Positions 1 through 5,460 of a stretch of DNA of 9,145 nucleotides are shown here, piece by piece; the first letter of the stretch is position 1, and the number at the start of each line of letters is the position of its first letter. A program made the translations under genes and the position numbers. The stretch covers positions 1-9,145 of the forward strand of contig JAFSTL010000092.1 of the NCBI GenBank assembly GCA_017450545.1, read 5' to 3'. This DNA is from Alphaproteobacteria bacterium. GTDB taxonomy: Bacteria; Pseudomonadota; Alphaproteobacteria; RUG11792. The notes below the pieces were generated by a model. That model saw nothing but the letters and a program-made list of their open reading frames with translations, had not been told where the DNA came from and searched no databases.

Positions 1-315
1 AACAAAGATGATAAAAGCAACAAGATAATAGATAATCTGGTTAAAGATGCATTAGAATTAGAAAGATTAAACGAAAAATTGCAAATTTGTGAGAAAGACA
101 GAAAACAAAACAACAGCTGGATTGCAGATTATAAACGTGAGGGAGAAATGTTGGATAAAGTTGGTGACCAAAACGACGTGAATGAATATGAAAATAAAAC
201 AAACTTTAAAAAACGTGCAATGAGAAGGTGTGAATTCCTAAAAGACTTGCAAAATGAATATAAAACTTGGGACTCAGTTGAAAATTACCGATACAACGTA
301 AAAGCGCTGGAATAA
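1..315 (+). CDS. Coiled-coil-like hypothetical protein, 5'-truncated, upstream half of a frame-broken gene
   Basis: The frame is open from the first base of the window to a TAA at 313-315, giving 104 residues with no start in view, so the true beginning lies to the left. The protein is very rich in Lys, Glu, Asp and Asn, strongly hydrophilic and probably helical. I do not recognise a family. Its last third carries the motif RC-x3-KDLQNEYK (about 229-264), which recurs near the C-terminus of the downstream frame. A TTG at 79 could be called as a start, but nothing supports it because the frame is already open upstream. The +2 frame opens at 302, so the two frames overlap at 302-315. Removing one A from the run at 300-303 would join them into a single continuous protein. 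I infer one gene with a frameshift rather than two genes. Confidence 0.6.
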   Translation, partial: NKDDKSNKIIDNLVKDALELERLNEKLQICEKDRKQNNSWIADYKREGEMLDKVGDQNDVNEYENKTNFKKRAMRRCEFLKDLQNEYKTWDSVENYRYNVKALE

Positions 316-1063
316 GCAAAATGAGGAACTGGAAAGTGAGATACGAGATTTACAAGGGAAGAAAAAAAATTACGAAATCACAAATGGGGAACTAGCAAAT
401 GAACGTCAACTTGAAACCTTAGGTAGGTTTATGGATAATTTATATGAAAATAAGAACAGCCCCATAAACGGTACAGAATGTCAGACCAGGTTCCCTAATA
501 ATATAATCAACAAATTACTAGATGACGTTGAAGTACTTCATTTTTGGGCGAACAAAGTCAAATACACAATGTCGGTTGACACAAAAAAATACAGAGACCT
601 GATTATAAAAATAAAAAGACAGAATCGTTACACATATTGGAATGGCGGAGCCGACGTGACTATAAGTTTGTTGTCCAACGAAAGAGAAAGATTCTTAGAG
701 GAAGCGATGAACTGGACGCATGATAAAAACAATGAAATTTTCAAAACGTTGAGGACTGTATCAAATCATATAAGAGAGAAAGAAGATCAGACAGAGCATG
801 AAAGAGTGATGATGAGGTTGATTGAGATCAATAACCGCTTACCATTGCTGAAATTGCCTCTACTAGGAATGCCGTATGGCGATATGTACCATAGTAACTA
901 CGTAAAATTGCAATTCGCGACGGAACTCAGAGACATGGCTGAATATTATGGGAAAAGGGATAACAAAGAATATGATTTGTCACGCTGTGAGACAAAAACT
1001 AATCTATTAAATAGATGCTTTGAAGATATACAGAATGAATATAAAAGAATATCAGCTAAATAG
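302..1063 (+). CDS. Coiled-coil-like hypothetical protein, downstream half of a frame-broken gene (ATG at 431 if translated alone)
   Basis: The frame is open from 302, just after an in-frame TAA at 299-301, to TAG at 1061-1063. The first ATG is at 431 and would give 210 residues. It is preceded only by a poor AGGTAGG ending 3 bases before the ATG. The 43 codons before that ATG (302-430) read as good coiled coil, with KQNEELESEIRDLQ near the start. This suggests the frame really continues from the upstream segment. The protein is hydrophilic and Lys/Glu/Asn-rich, with no signal peptide or membrane segment. A short proline/leucine patch around 838-875 interrupts the charged sequence. The C-terminus holds a second copy of the RC-x-EDIQNEYK motif seen upstream. 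I recognise no family; a structural or host-interaction coiled-coil protein is a guess. Joined across the frameshift, the product would have at least 353 residues. Confidence 0.6.
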   Translation, partial: KRWNKQNEELESEIRDLQGKKKNYEITNGELANERQLETLGRFMDNLYENKNSPINGTECQTRFPNNIINKLLDDVEVLHFWANKVKYTMSVDTKKYRDLIIKIKRQNRYTYWNGGADVTISLLSNERERFLEEAMNWTHDKNNEIFKTLRTVSNHIREKEDQTEHERVMMRLIEINNRLPLLKLPLLGMPYGDMYHSNYVKLQFATELRDMAEYYGKRDNKEYDLSRCETKTNLLNRCFEDIQNEYKRISAK

Positions 1064-1070
1064 TCACTTG

Positions 1071-1105
1071 CCGCTCCAGTGTCATTGTTAGGTGCAATGG
1101 AGCGG
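1071..1105 (+). terminator. Stem-loop after the coiled-coil gene, possible terminator
   Basis: CCGCTCCA (1071-1078) pairs perfectly with TGGAGCGG (1098-1105). After one mismatch a further TG/CA pair can form inside. It begins 7 bases after the stop codon of the coiled-coil gene. Only three T follow the stem, so it is not a classic intrinsic terminator. It may act as a factor-assisted terminator or as a 3' end stabiliser. Confidence 0.4.
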
Positions 1106-1135
1106 TTTCGTGGTGAATTAAAGCACCGAACGTAG

Positions 1136-1164
1136 TTGCGGCTAACCCAATGTTGGTATAGAAT
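1136..1164 (+). promoter_or_regulatory. Predicted sigma70-type promoter for tRNA-Leu (and rlmE)
   Basis: A -35 box TTGCGG (1136-1141) and a -10 box TAGAAT (1159-1164) are separated by exactly 17 bases. Transcription would start near 1171, just ahead of the mature tRNA at 1174. I see no separate promoter of comparable quality between the tRNA and rlmE, so this one probably serves both. Confidence 0.55.
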
Positions 1165-1173
1165 GTGAATGAT

Positions 1174-1260
1174 GCCCGGGTGGTGGAATTGGTAGACGCG
1201 CACGCTTCAGGTGCGTGTGGGGGCAACTCCGTGGAAGTTCGAGTCTTCTTCCGGGCACCA
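1174..1260 (+). tRNA. tRNA-Leu (anticodon CAG)
   Basis: This is an 87-base class II tRNA including an encoded CCA (1258-1260). The acceptor stem pairs GCCCGGG (1174-1180) with TCCGGGC, with one G-T pair at the base. The anticodon stem CACGC/GCGTG encloses the loop TTCAGGT, placing anticodon CAG at 1208-1210 to read CTG. The long variable arm with GGGGGCAACTCC and a T-loop TTCGAGT are typical of tRNA-Leu. rlmE begins 49 bases downstream on the same strand. Confidence 0.96.
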
Positions 1261-1309
1261 GTGGTTTTGCATGAGAAACTATTGCATAGAACAATTGGAT
1301 AATCAATTT

Positions 1310-1939
1310 ATGACGAAGATACGAAATAAAAAGTTGACGGCATCATCGAAAAAATGGTTAGCACGTCAAATGAATGATCCGTATGTTGCGCGAGCACGCC
1401 AAGAGGGATATCGCTCGAGGGCGGCCTATAAACTATTGGAAATCCAGGATAAATTCACGATTTTTGATAAAAATTCTGTTGTTCTAGATTTGGGAGCAGC
1501 TCCTGGCGGGTGGTCGCAAGTCGCGTCAGAAATAGTGAAAAGGGTCGTTGCGCTTGACTTATTGGAAATGCCTTCGTTGCCAAATGTTGAATTTATGCAA
1601 GGCGATTTTATGAATGAGAATGATATTCAAACACTCATTCAACTTTTGCATAATGAAAAGGTTGATGTGATACTGAGTGATATGGCGCCGAATACTTGCG
1701 GGATAAAACAAGTTGATCATTTGAGAATAATTTGCTTGCTAGAATCCGTTTATGATTTTTGTCAAATCACACTTAAACCAGGCGGAATATTGGTTTCAAA
1801 AGTATTTCAGGGCGGGTCTTGCACAGAATTGCTTGCAAAGATGAAGCAACACTTCACGTGTATAAAGCATTTTAAACCACAATCCAGTCGCAAAGAATCT
1901 CCTGAAACGTATATAGTCGCAAGAAATTATCATGCTTAA
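1310..1939 (+). CDS. rlmE: 23S rRNA (uridine 2552-2'-O)-methyltransferase RlmE (FtsJ/RrmJ)
   Basis: The predicted enzyme uses S-adenosylmethionine to methylate the ribose 2'-OH of U2552 in the A loop of 23S rRNA, a late step of large-subunit assembly in the cytoplasm. The SAM-binding motif LDLGAAPGGWSQ spans residues 59-70. The family's catalytic K-D-K-E tetrad is visible as K41 (RSRAAYK), D124 (ILSDMAPN), K164 (LVSKVFQG) and E199 (SPETYIVA). The ATG at 1310 gives 209 residues, the same length as the E. coli protein. The frame is open further upstream, with an ATG at 1271 and even into the tRNA, but those codons lack family-like sequence. No good ribosome-binding site precedes 1310. The gene follows tRNA-Leu closely and is probably cotranscribed with it. 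It converges on dnaB, with 16 bases between the stop codons. Confidence 0.95.
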   Translation: MTKIRNKKLTASSKKWLARQMNDPYVARARQEGYRSRAAYKLLEIQDKFTIFDKNSVVLDLGAAPGGWSQVASEIVKRVVALDLLEMPSLPNVEFMQGDFMNENDIQTLIQLLHNEKVDVILSDMAPNTCGIKQVDHLRIICLLESVYDFCQITLKPGGILVSKVFQGGSCTELLAKMKQHFTCIKHFKPQSSRKESPETYIVARNYHA

Positions 1940-1955
1940 CAAAATTAATATAATA

Positions 1956-3362
1956 TCATTGCTTTAGTGGTTCACTAAATCGAGTTAGTTTTCCGTCGAA
2001 ACATAGTTCTATATTGCCAACTGGCCCTTGGCGCTGTTTTGCAACTATGACTTCCGCTTTGTTTTTTATTTTTTCCATTTCAGCTTGCCATTTTTCGTGA
2101 GCTTCAGAACCTGCAGTCGGTTCTTTTCGCTCCTTATAGTATTCCTCTCTGAACACGAACATCACCACGTCTGCATCTTGTTCTATTGAACCAGACTCAC
2201 GCAAATCCGAAAGTTGCGGTTTTTTATCATCCCTTTGCTCAACTGCACGTGATAGCTGCGATAACGCCAGGACAGGGACATTTAATTCCTTCGCAATTCC
2301 CTTCAATGTCCGGGTTATTTCCGAAATTTCTTGAACCCTGTTCTCATTTTTATTTCTTGACCCACTGGATGCAGTAATTAGCTGGAGGTAATCTATAACT
2401 ATAAAACCGATATCTTTTTGTCTTTTTAACTTGCGTGCTTTATTACGTATTTGAGTGACAGAAAGACTTGAAGTATCTTCTATATAAAGCTCTAGCCCAT
2501 TCAAGTTTTGTCTCACTGTTTCAAACTTTGCAAAAGCATCTTTAGGAACTTCTCCGCGACGTATTTTATCTGATGACAGCCCTGATTCGATCGCCAGAAC
2601 TCGTGTCGCAAGTTGCTCGGATGACATTTCCAACGAAAAAAACACAACTCCGGCGCCTCCGCTCTTTTTTTCCAATTTCGCCTTTGCTGCATTTAAGGCT
2701 ATATTTGTTGCTAACGCTGTTTTCCCCATTGATGGACGCCCTGCAAGAACTATTAAATCGGAGTTCTGAAATCCACCTAACATCCGATCTATGAAATGAA
2801 ATCCAGAAGTGACGCCGATTATATCTCCCTTGTGTTTCCAAGCTTTCGCCGCAGTTTCTATAGACACGCTCAATGCTTCTTTAAACGTTACTAAACGTCC
2901 ATTTCCCGCAATTTCATTCGTCAGTTCATACAATTGCTTTTCAGTTGCATCTATAACATCTTGCCCATTGTCGCTGTTATATAAAGTTTGAGCATCTTTT
3001 ATCGCATTCTCACTTATTTCAACGACTTGGCGCCTTATGTAAAAGTCCTGTATTATCCTTGCATATTCGGCAATATTCGTCACACCAATAACTGTATCCG
3101 CCATATCTATTATATATTTTTTCCCACCAGCGGCATTAAAACTTTCATCACTATGCAGACGTGCTGAGATTGTGAATGGGTCTGCAACTGACCCTTCGTT
3201 CCTTATTTGATTTATGACATCATATATCTTTTGGTGCAACTCAGCGATAAAGTGTCGTGACTGTAAACTGGATGGTATATCATCAATCTTGGTGTTGTCT
3301 AGTATTATCGCCCCAAGCAGCGCTTGCTCAACTTCTAGACTGTGTAGTATCTTATCACTCAT
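1956..3362 (-). CDS. dnaB: Replicative DNA helicase DnaB
   Basis: This is the hexameric 5'-3' helicase that unwinds the chromosome at the replication fork and recruits primase. All 468 residues look intact. The N-terminal DnaB domain (about 1-110) begins with the usual LHSLEVEQALLGAIILD. The RecA-like motor has Walker A GRPSMGKTA (208-216), FSLEMS with E245, Walker B IVIDYLQL (321-328), LSQLSR (367-372), DLRESGSIEQDAD (386-398) and KQRQGPVG with the likely arginine finger R444. The insert starting REEYYKERKEP (about 405) resembles alphaproteobacterial DnaB. There is no intein. It is the last gene of the F0 ATP synthase operon: its ATG lies 3 bases after the atpF stop, with only a weak AGAG upstream, so translation is probably coupled. 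A location after F0 genes is unusual, as dnaB more often sits near rplI. Confidence 0.97.
   Translation of the reverse strand: MSDKILHSLEVEQALLGAIILDNTKIDDIPSSLQSRHFIAELHQKIYDVINQIRNEGSVADPFTISARLHSDESFNAAGGKKYIIDMADTVIGVTNIAEYARIIQDFYIRRQVVEISENAIKDAQTLYNSDNGQDVIDATEKQLYELTNEIAGNGRLVTFKEALSVSIETAAKAWKHKGDIIGVTSGFHFIDRMLGGFQNSDLIVLAGRPSMGKTALATNIALNAAKAKLEKKSGGAGVVFFSLEMSSEQLATRVLAIESGLSSDKIRRGEVPKDAFAKFETVRQNLNGLELYIEDTSSLSVTQIRNKARKLKRQKDIGFIVIDYLQLITASSGSRNKNENRVQEISEITRTLKGIAKELNVPVLALSQLSRAVEQRDDKKPQLSDLRESGSIEQDADVVMFVFREEYYKERKEPTAGSEAHEKWQAEMEKIKNKAEVIVAKQRQGPVGNIELCFDGKLTRFSEPLKQ
1963..1979. terminator. Small hairpin at the rlmE/dnaB convergent end
   Basis: TTTAGTG (1963-1969) and CACTAAA (1973-1979) form a perfect 7-bp stem with a 3-base loop. 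It lies in the last codons of dnaB and 24 bases after the rlmE stop. On the plus strand a short TTTT follows about 10 bases later. On the minus strand ATTTT follows about 20 bases later. It could help end both converging transcripts, but neither side has a proper T tract. Confidence 0.3.
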
Positions 3363-3365
3363 CGA

Positions 3366-3857
3366 CTATTTCTCTGAAATACTTCGTAGCATTTCTAATG
3401 AATTTCGAACAGCGTTGTCTTGAAACTCGCTGTCCGCTTTTAATTCACGTAACTTACGGAGTGTCTCATCAATCACTGCATTTATATATTTTTCTTGTGT
3501 TTGAGCTATTAGAGCACACTCGATTTTCATTGCGTCTCTTTCGTTTTTTTCTCGCTTCTCTTTTATTATTTTGTCTATCGTTTCGTTTCTTATTATAGTT
3601 TCTTTCTTTGCATCTGCCATTGCGTGATATGCTGCAGTCTTTTGTTCGTTTTGTATATTATTTAATTTGTTTTTCAGAGCATTGATTAGATCTTCGTGTT
3701 CCCTTTTCGCTTTGTCTGCACCTGCTATCTTTTTCGATATCTCTTCTATCTCGTCGGTTAACGTTTTATCCACTCTCTTATATGCAAATTTACACGCCCC
3801 CACAATTGCAACAACAAAACTGATAATCAAAAATATGTGCTCGTTTAACAAATTCAT
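3366..3857 (-). CDS. atpF: F0F1 ATP synthase subunit b
   Basis: Subunit b is part of the peripheral stalk that holds the F1 head still against the rotating c-ring. One N-terminal membrane helix (about residues 7-23, IFLIISFVVAIVGACKF) is followed by a long charged helix typical of the b stalk. Identity rests on this architecture and on its place after atpX. Sequence conservation in this family is weak. I prefer the ATG at 3857 (163 residues): it overlaps the atpX stop as ATGA and has GGAAGGA upstream. An in-frame ATG at 3869 (167 residues) would abut that site with no spacing. dnaB follows 3 bases after the stop. The b/b' pair would form a heterodimeric stalk. Confidence 0.85.
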   Translation of the reverse strand: MNLLNEHIFLIISFVVAIVGACKFAYKRVDKTLTDEIEEISKKIAGADKAKREHEDLINALKNKLNNIQNEQKTAAYHAMADAKKETIIRNETIDKIIKEKREKNERDAMKIECALIAQTQEKYINAVIDETLRKLRELKADSEFQDNAVRNSLEMLRSISEK

Positions 3858-4303
3858 ACTTTTGTGCATCCTTCCTCAATCTTTGATACAGCAAATCGTG
3901 CAAGCATGTCTATCGTTTGTTGTTTTTTTTCGATCATCTTTCTGGTTTCGGTTTCATACTTCGCTTTGATTGCCTTTGTCAATTGCGTTTGTTCCGCCTG
4001 CAAATCCCTCATTTGCTCAGACAATATCGTAGCATATCTTTTTTCTATCCCATTATATATGGAGGTTATTTTGCTTATCTTTTCTTTTTCACTTTGCCTT
4101 ATTTGCTCATTTAATTCGTTTTCACGCTGGCTCAGATTCTTTATCACTTCGTTTCGCGAGGCTATAGCATCTTCTCGTTCTTTGATGTCTGAATTTACCT
4201 TCGGAATAAAAACCTTTCTCATGGCAACTATGAGTATGCAAAAGCTCACCAAAAGCCAAAATACTTGCGATGTGTAATGTGAAATATCTAACTGGGGAAG
4301 CAT
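3854..4303 (-). CDS. atpX: F0F1 ATP synthase subunit b' (second b-type subunit)
   Basis: This 149-residue protein pairs with b in the peripheral stalk of alphaproteobacterial, cyanobacterial and plastid ATP synthases. The N-terminus MLPQLDISHYTSQVFWL matches the MPQLD...SQ.FWL signature of b' proteins. A membrane helix spans about 12-30, followed by a continuous charged coiled coil to the end. The start ATG is 3 bases after the atpE stop (TAA ACG ATG) with no clear ribosome-binding site, so translation is probably coupled to atpE. Its 3' end overlaps atpF by 4 bases (ATGA). The symbol varies between genomes (atpX, atpF2, atpG). Confidence 0.92.
   Translation of the reverse strand: MLPQLDISHYTSQVFWLLVSFCILIVAMRKVFIPKVNSDIKEREDAIASRNEVIKNLSQRENELNEQIRQSEKEKISKITSIYNGIEKRYATILSEQMRDLQAEQTQLTKAIKAKYETETRKMIEKKQQTIDMLARFAVSKIEEGCTKV
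3869..3875 (-). promoter_or_regulatory. Ribosome-binding site for atpF, deciding the start
   Basis: GGAAGGA on the minus strand lies directly against the ATG at 3869 but 11 bases before the ATG at 3857. The spacing is somewhat long but usable for 3857 and impossible for 3869, so it favours the shorter atpF. Confidence 0.5.
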
Positions 4304-4306
4304 CGT

Positions 4307-4534
4307 TTACGCTGTGAACAATATAATCATCGCAACAACGAAAGCAAGTAATGCTATTGATTCAATCAAAGCAAAACATAACATTCCAGTCGAAACCAAA
4401 TCGTTTTTCGCGGATGGGTTTCTTGCAATCGATTGTATGAGCGAAGAAAACAGGTTTCCCAATCCCATTCCAACGCCGAACAAGGCTATCATCGAAATTC
4501 CTGCACCAATTAATTTTGCTGCACTTGCGTCCAT
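4307..4534 (-). CDS. atpE: F0F1 ATP synthase subunit c (proteolipid ring)
   Basis: Copies of this protein form the rotating membrane ring that carries protons. It is two membrane helices joined by the conserved polar loop ARNP (residues 37-40 from the preferred start). The ion-carrying carboxylate is Glu58 in ALIESIALLAF, in the second helix. The Gln that Na+-type rings carry in helix 1 (GxGxGQG) is a Leu here, so proton coupling is more likely; this is inference. I chose the ATG at 4534 (MDASAAKLIGAG, 75 residues) because AGGAG lies 8 bases upstream. The ATG at 4540 (77 residues) would leave only 2 bases. Upstream, the atpB stop is 15 bases away. Downstream, atpX starts 3 bases after the stop. 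Confidence 0.95.
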   Translation of the reverse strand: MDASAAKLIGAGISMIALFGVGMGLGNLFSSLIQSIARNPSAKNDLVSTGMLCFALIESIALLAFVVAMIILFTA

Positions 4535-4542
4535 TTCCATTT

Positions 4543-4547
4543 CTCCT
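4543..4547 (-). promoter_or_regulatory. Ribosome-binding site for atpE, deciding the start
   Basis: AGGAG on the minus strand is 8 bases from the ATG at 4534 and 2 bases from the ATG at 4540. Normal spacing selects 4534. It is the clearest internal ribosome-binding site in the operon, in keeping with the many copies of subunit c needed per complex. Confidence 0.75.
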
Positions 4548-4549
4548 TT

Positions 4550-5296
4550 CTAATGCGTCTGAGGTTCCATAGATTCAGACAAATACATGCATGATAAAAC
4601 TACGAATACATAGGCTTGCAGCATGCACACAACAAGCTTAAAAATGTTTAATGCGACATTCACAACAACAGGCACCACTGAGAAGTATGAAAACGCAGCA
4701 ATGCTTGCTATGGAAGCCGCAAATCCAGCTATTACCTCAATCATTATATGCCCAGAAACCATATTTGCAAATAGCCTAATTCCAAGACTAACTGGTCTGA
4801 ACAAGAATGACAAAAGCTCAATGATTATAAAAAATGGGATCAGATAGCCAGGAATGCCACCGGGGCAAAAACGTCTGAGATACGCAATTCCTTGGTTCAA
4901 GAACCCAACGACTATCGATGCAATAAACACCATCAATGCCATCCCCAGAGTTATACAAAGCTGACTGGTATACGAAAAGGCAAAAGGAAAAAGCCCAACT
5001 ATATTCCCAATCATGATAAACAGAAATAAAGTCATCATGTATGGAAAAATCATAATTCCTTTTGTTCCAGCATTAGACTTGACAATTCCTCCGATAAAGA
5101 AAAAAAGTTTCTCAACAACAACTTGTAACTTCGTCGGAATAACATCGCGATTTCTCGTCGCAAACCAAAAAATTGAGCAAATCATCGCAACCACAAGGAG
5201 CATAAAAATCGAAGAATTAGTGACGGATATATCTATTCCGAAGATACTTATGGGAATGATATTTTTCACTTCAAATGAAGACATCGGATCAATCAC
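4550..5296 (-). CDS. atpB: F0F1 ATP synthase subunit a
   Basis: Subunit a is the membrane stator that provides the two proton half-channels against the c-ring. The 248 residues contain several hydrophobic helices. The signature region RPVSLGIRLFANMVSGH (167-183) includes the essential arginine, here R174, which matches E. coli R210. E160, in the preceding helix, is a candidate channel residue. The length fits the roughly 250-residue alphaproteobacterial form. Translation starts at a GTG (5294-5296); GGAGG ends 6 bases upstream, which strongly supports it, although the ATG at residue 5 is possible. It is the first gene of the operon: no atpI precedes it, and the F1 genes are absent, as expected where F0 and F1 operons are separate. 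Confidence 0.96.
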   Translation of the reverse strand: MIDPMSSFEVKNIIPISIFGIDISVTNSSIFMLLVVAMICSIFWFATRNRDVIPTKLQVVVEKLFFFIGGIVKSNAGTKGIMIFPYMMTLFLFIMIGNIVGLFPFAFSYTSQLCITLGMALMVFIASIVVGFLNQGIAYLRRFCPGGIPGYLIPFFIIIELLSFLFRPVSLGIRLFANMVSGHIMIEVIAGFAASIASIAAFSYFSVVPVVVNVALNIFKLVVCMLQAYVFVVLSCMYLSESMEPQTH

Positions 5297-5302
5297 AAAC
5301 TT

Positions 5303-5307
5303 CCTCC
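5303..5307 (-). promoter_or_regulatory. Ribosome-binding site for atpB, supporting a GTG start
   Basis: GGAGG on the minus strand ends 6 bases before the GTG at 5296. This is close to ideal spacing and sequence and decides for GTG over the ATG four codons inside. Confidence 0.8.
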
Positions 5308-5323
5308 GAAAAAAACTCCTTCT

Positions 5324-5335
5324 TCCTGCTCAGGA
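5324..5335. promoter_or_regulatory. Palindrome TCCTG-CT-CAGGA, possible operator
   Basis: A perfect 5-bp inverted repeat with a 2-base centre overlaps the atp -10 box and the likely transcription start. The same half-site recurs in a second palindrome at 5376-5388. A protein bound here would block the atp promoter. No regulator is identified; the arms are short, so chance is possible. Confidence 0.3.
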
Positions 5336-5360
5336 TACCATAACAGCCATCGTAAGTCAA
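5332..5360 (-). promoter_or_regulatory. Predicted promoter of the F0-dnaB operon
   Basis: On the minus strand, TTGACT (5355-5360) and TATCCT (5332-5337) are exactly 17 bases apart, with a TG one base before the -10 box (extended -10). Transcription would start near 5325, giving a leader of about 30 bases that contains the atpB ribosome-binding site. A palindrome overlaps the -10 box and probable start site (5324-5335). Confidence 0.65.
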
Positions 5361-5375
5361 CTTGCCTATGTAACA

Positions 5376-5388
5376 CAGGATCGTCCTG
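5376..5388. promoter_or_regulatory. Palindrome CAGGA-TCG-TCCTG, possible operator
   Basis: A perfect 5-bp inverted repeat lies upstream of the atp -35 box and just upstream of the candidate vgrG -35 box. Its centre (5382) is 52.5 bases from the centre of the related palindrome at 5324-5335, close to five helical turns. The two would therefore face the same side of the DNA. Confidence 0.3.
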
Positions 5389-5398
5389 CATTCGCTGA

Positions 5399-5427
5399 TT
5401 GATGAAGTTGGAATATTTTTATAAAAT
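5399..5427 (+). promoter_or_regulatory. Candidate promoter for vgrG
   Basis: TTGATG (5399-5404) and TAAAAT (5422-5427) are 17 bases apart. Transcription would start near 5434, leaving about 27 bases before the vgrG start. The -10 region is in an A/T-rich stretch where such matches are common, so support is moderate. Confidence 0.4.
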
Positions 5428-5460
5428 TCAAGGGTGTGACTTCATAGCAAAGCTGATCAA

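Noticed and set aside
946..1203. Minus-strand 85-codon ORF across the coiled-coil gene end and tRNA-Leu
   Set aside because: It runs antisense through a tRNA and a better-supported plus-strand frame, and shows no recognisable protein character.
1211..1309. Upstream extension of rlmE starting at a GTG inside tRNA-Leu, or at ATG 1271
   Set aside because: The first 33 codons overlap the tRNA and spacer and lack family-like sequence; the ATG at 1310 gives the standard 209-residue length.
3864..4277. Long plus-strand ORF (137 codons) antisense to atpX
   Set aside because: It is a shadow of the strongly biased b' coding frame; the minus-strand protein is clearly the b' subunit.
4307..4534. Sodium-coupled c-ring, suggested by Glu followed by Ser in the second helix
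   Set aside because: The helix 1 Gln expected for a Na+ site is Leu here, so proton coupling is the simpler reading.
5013..5402. Plus-strand 129-codon ORF antisense to atpB
   Set aside because: It is antisense to conserved atpB codons and covers the atp promoter; no protein-like features are visible.
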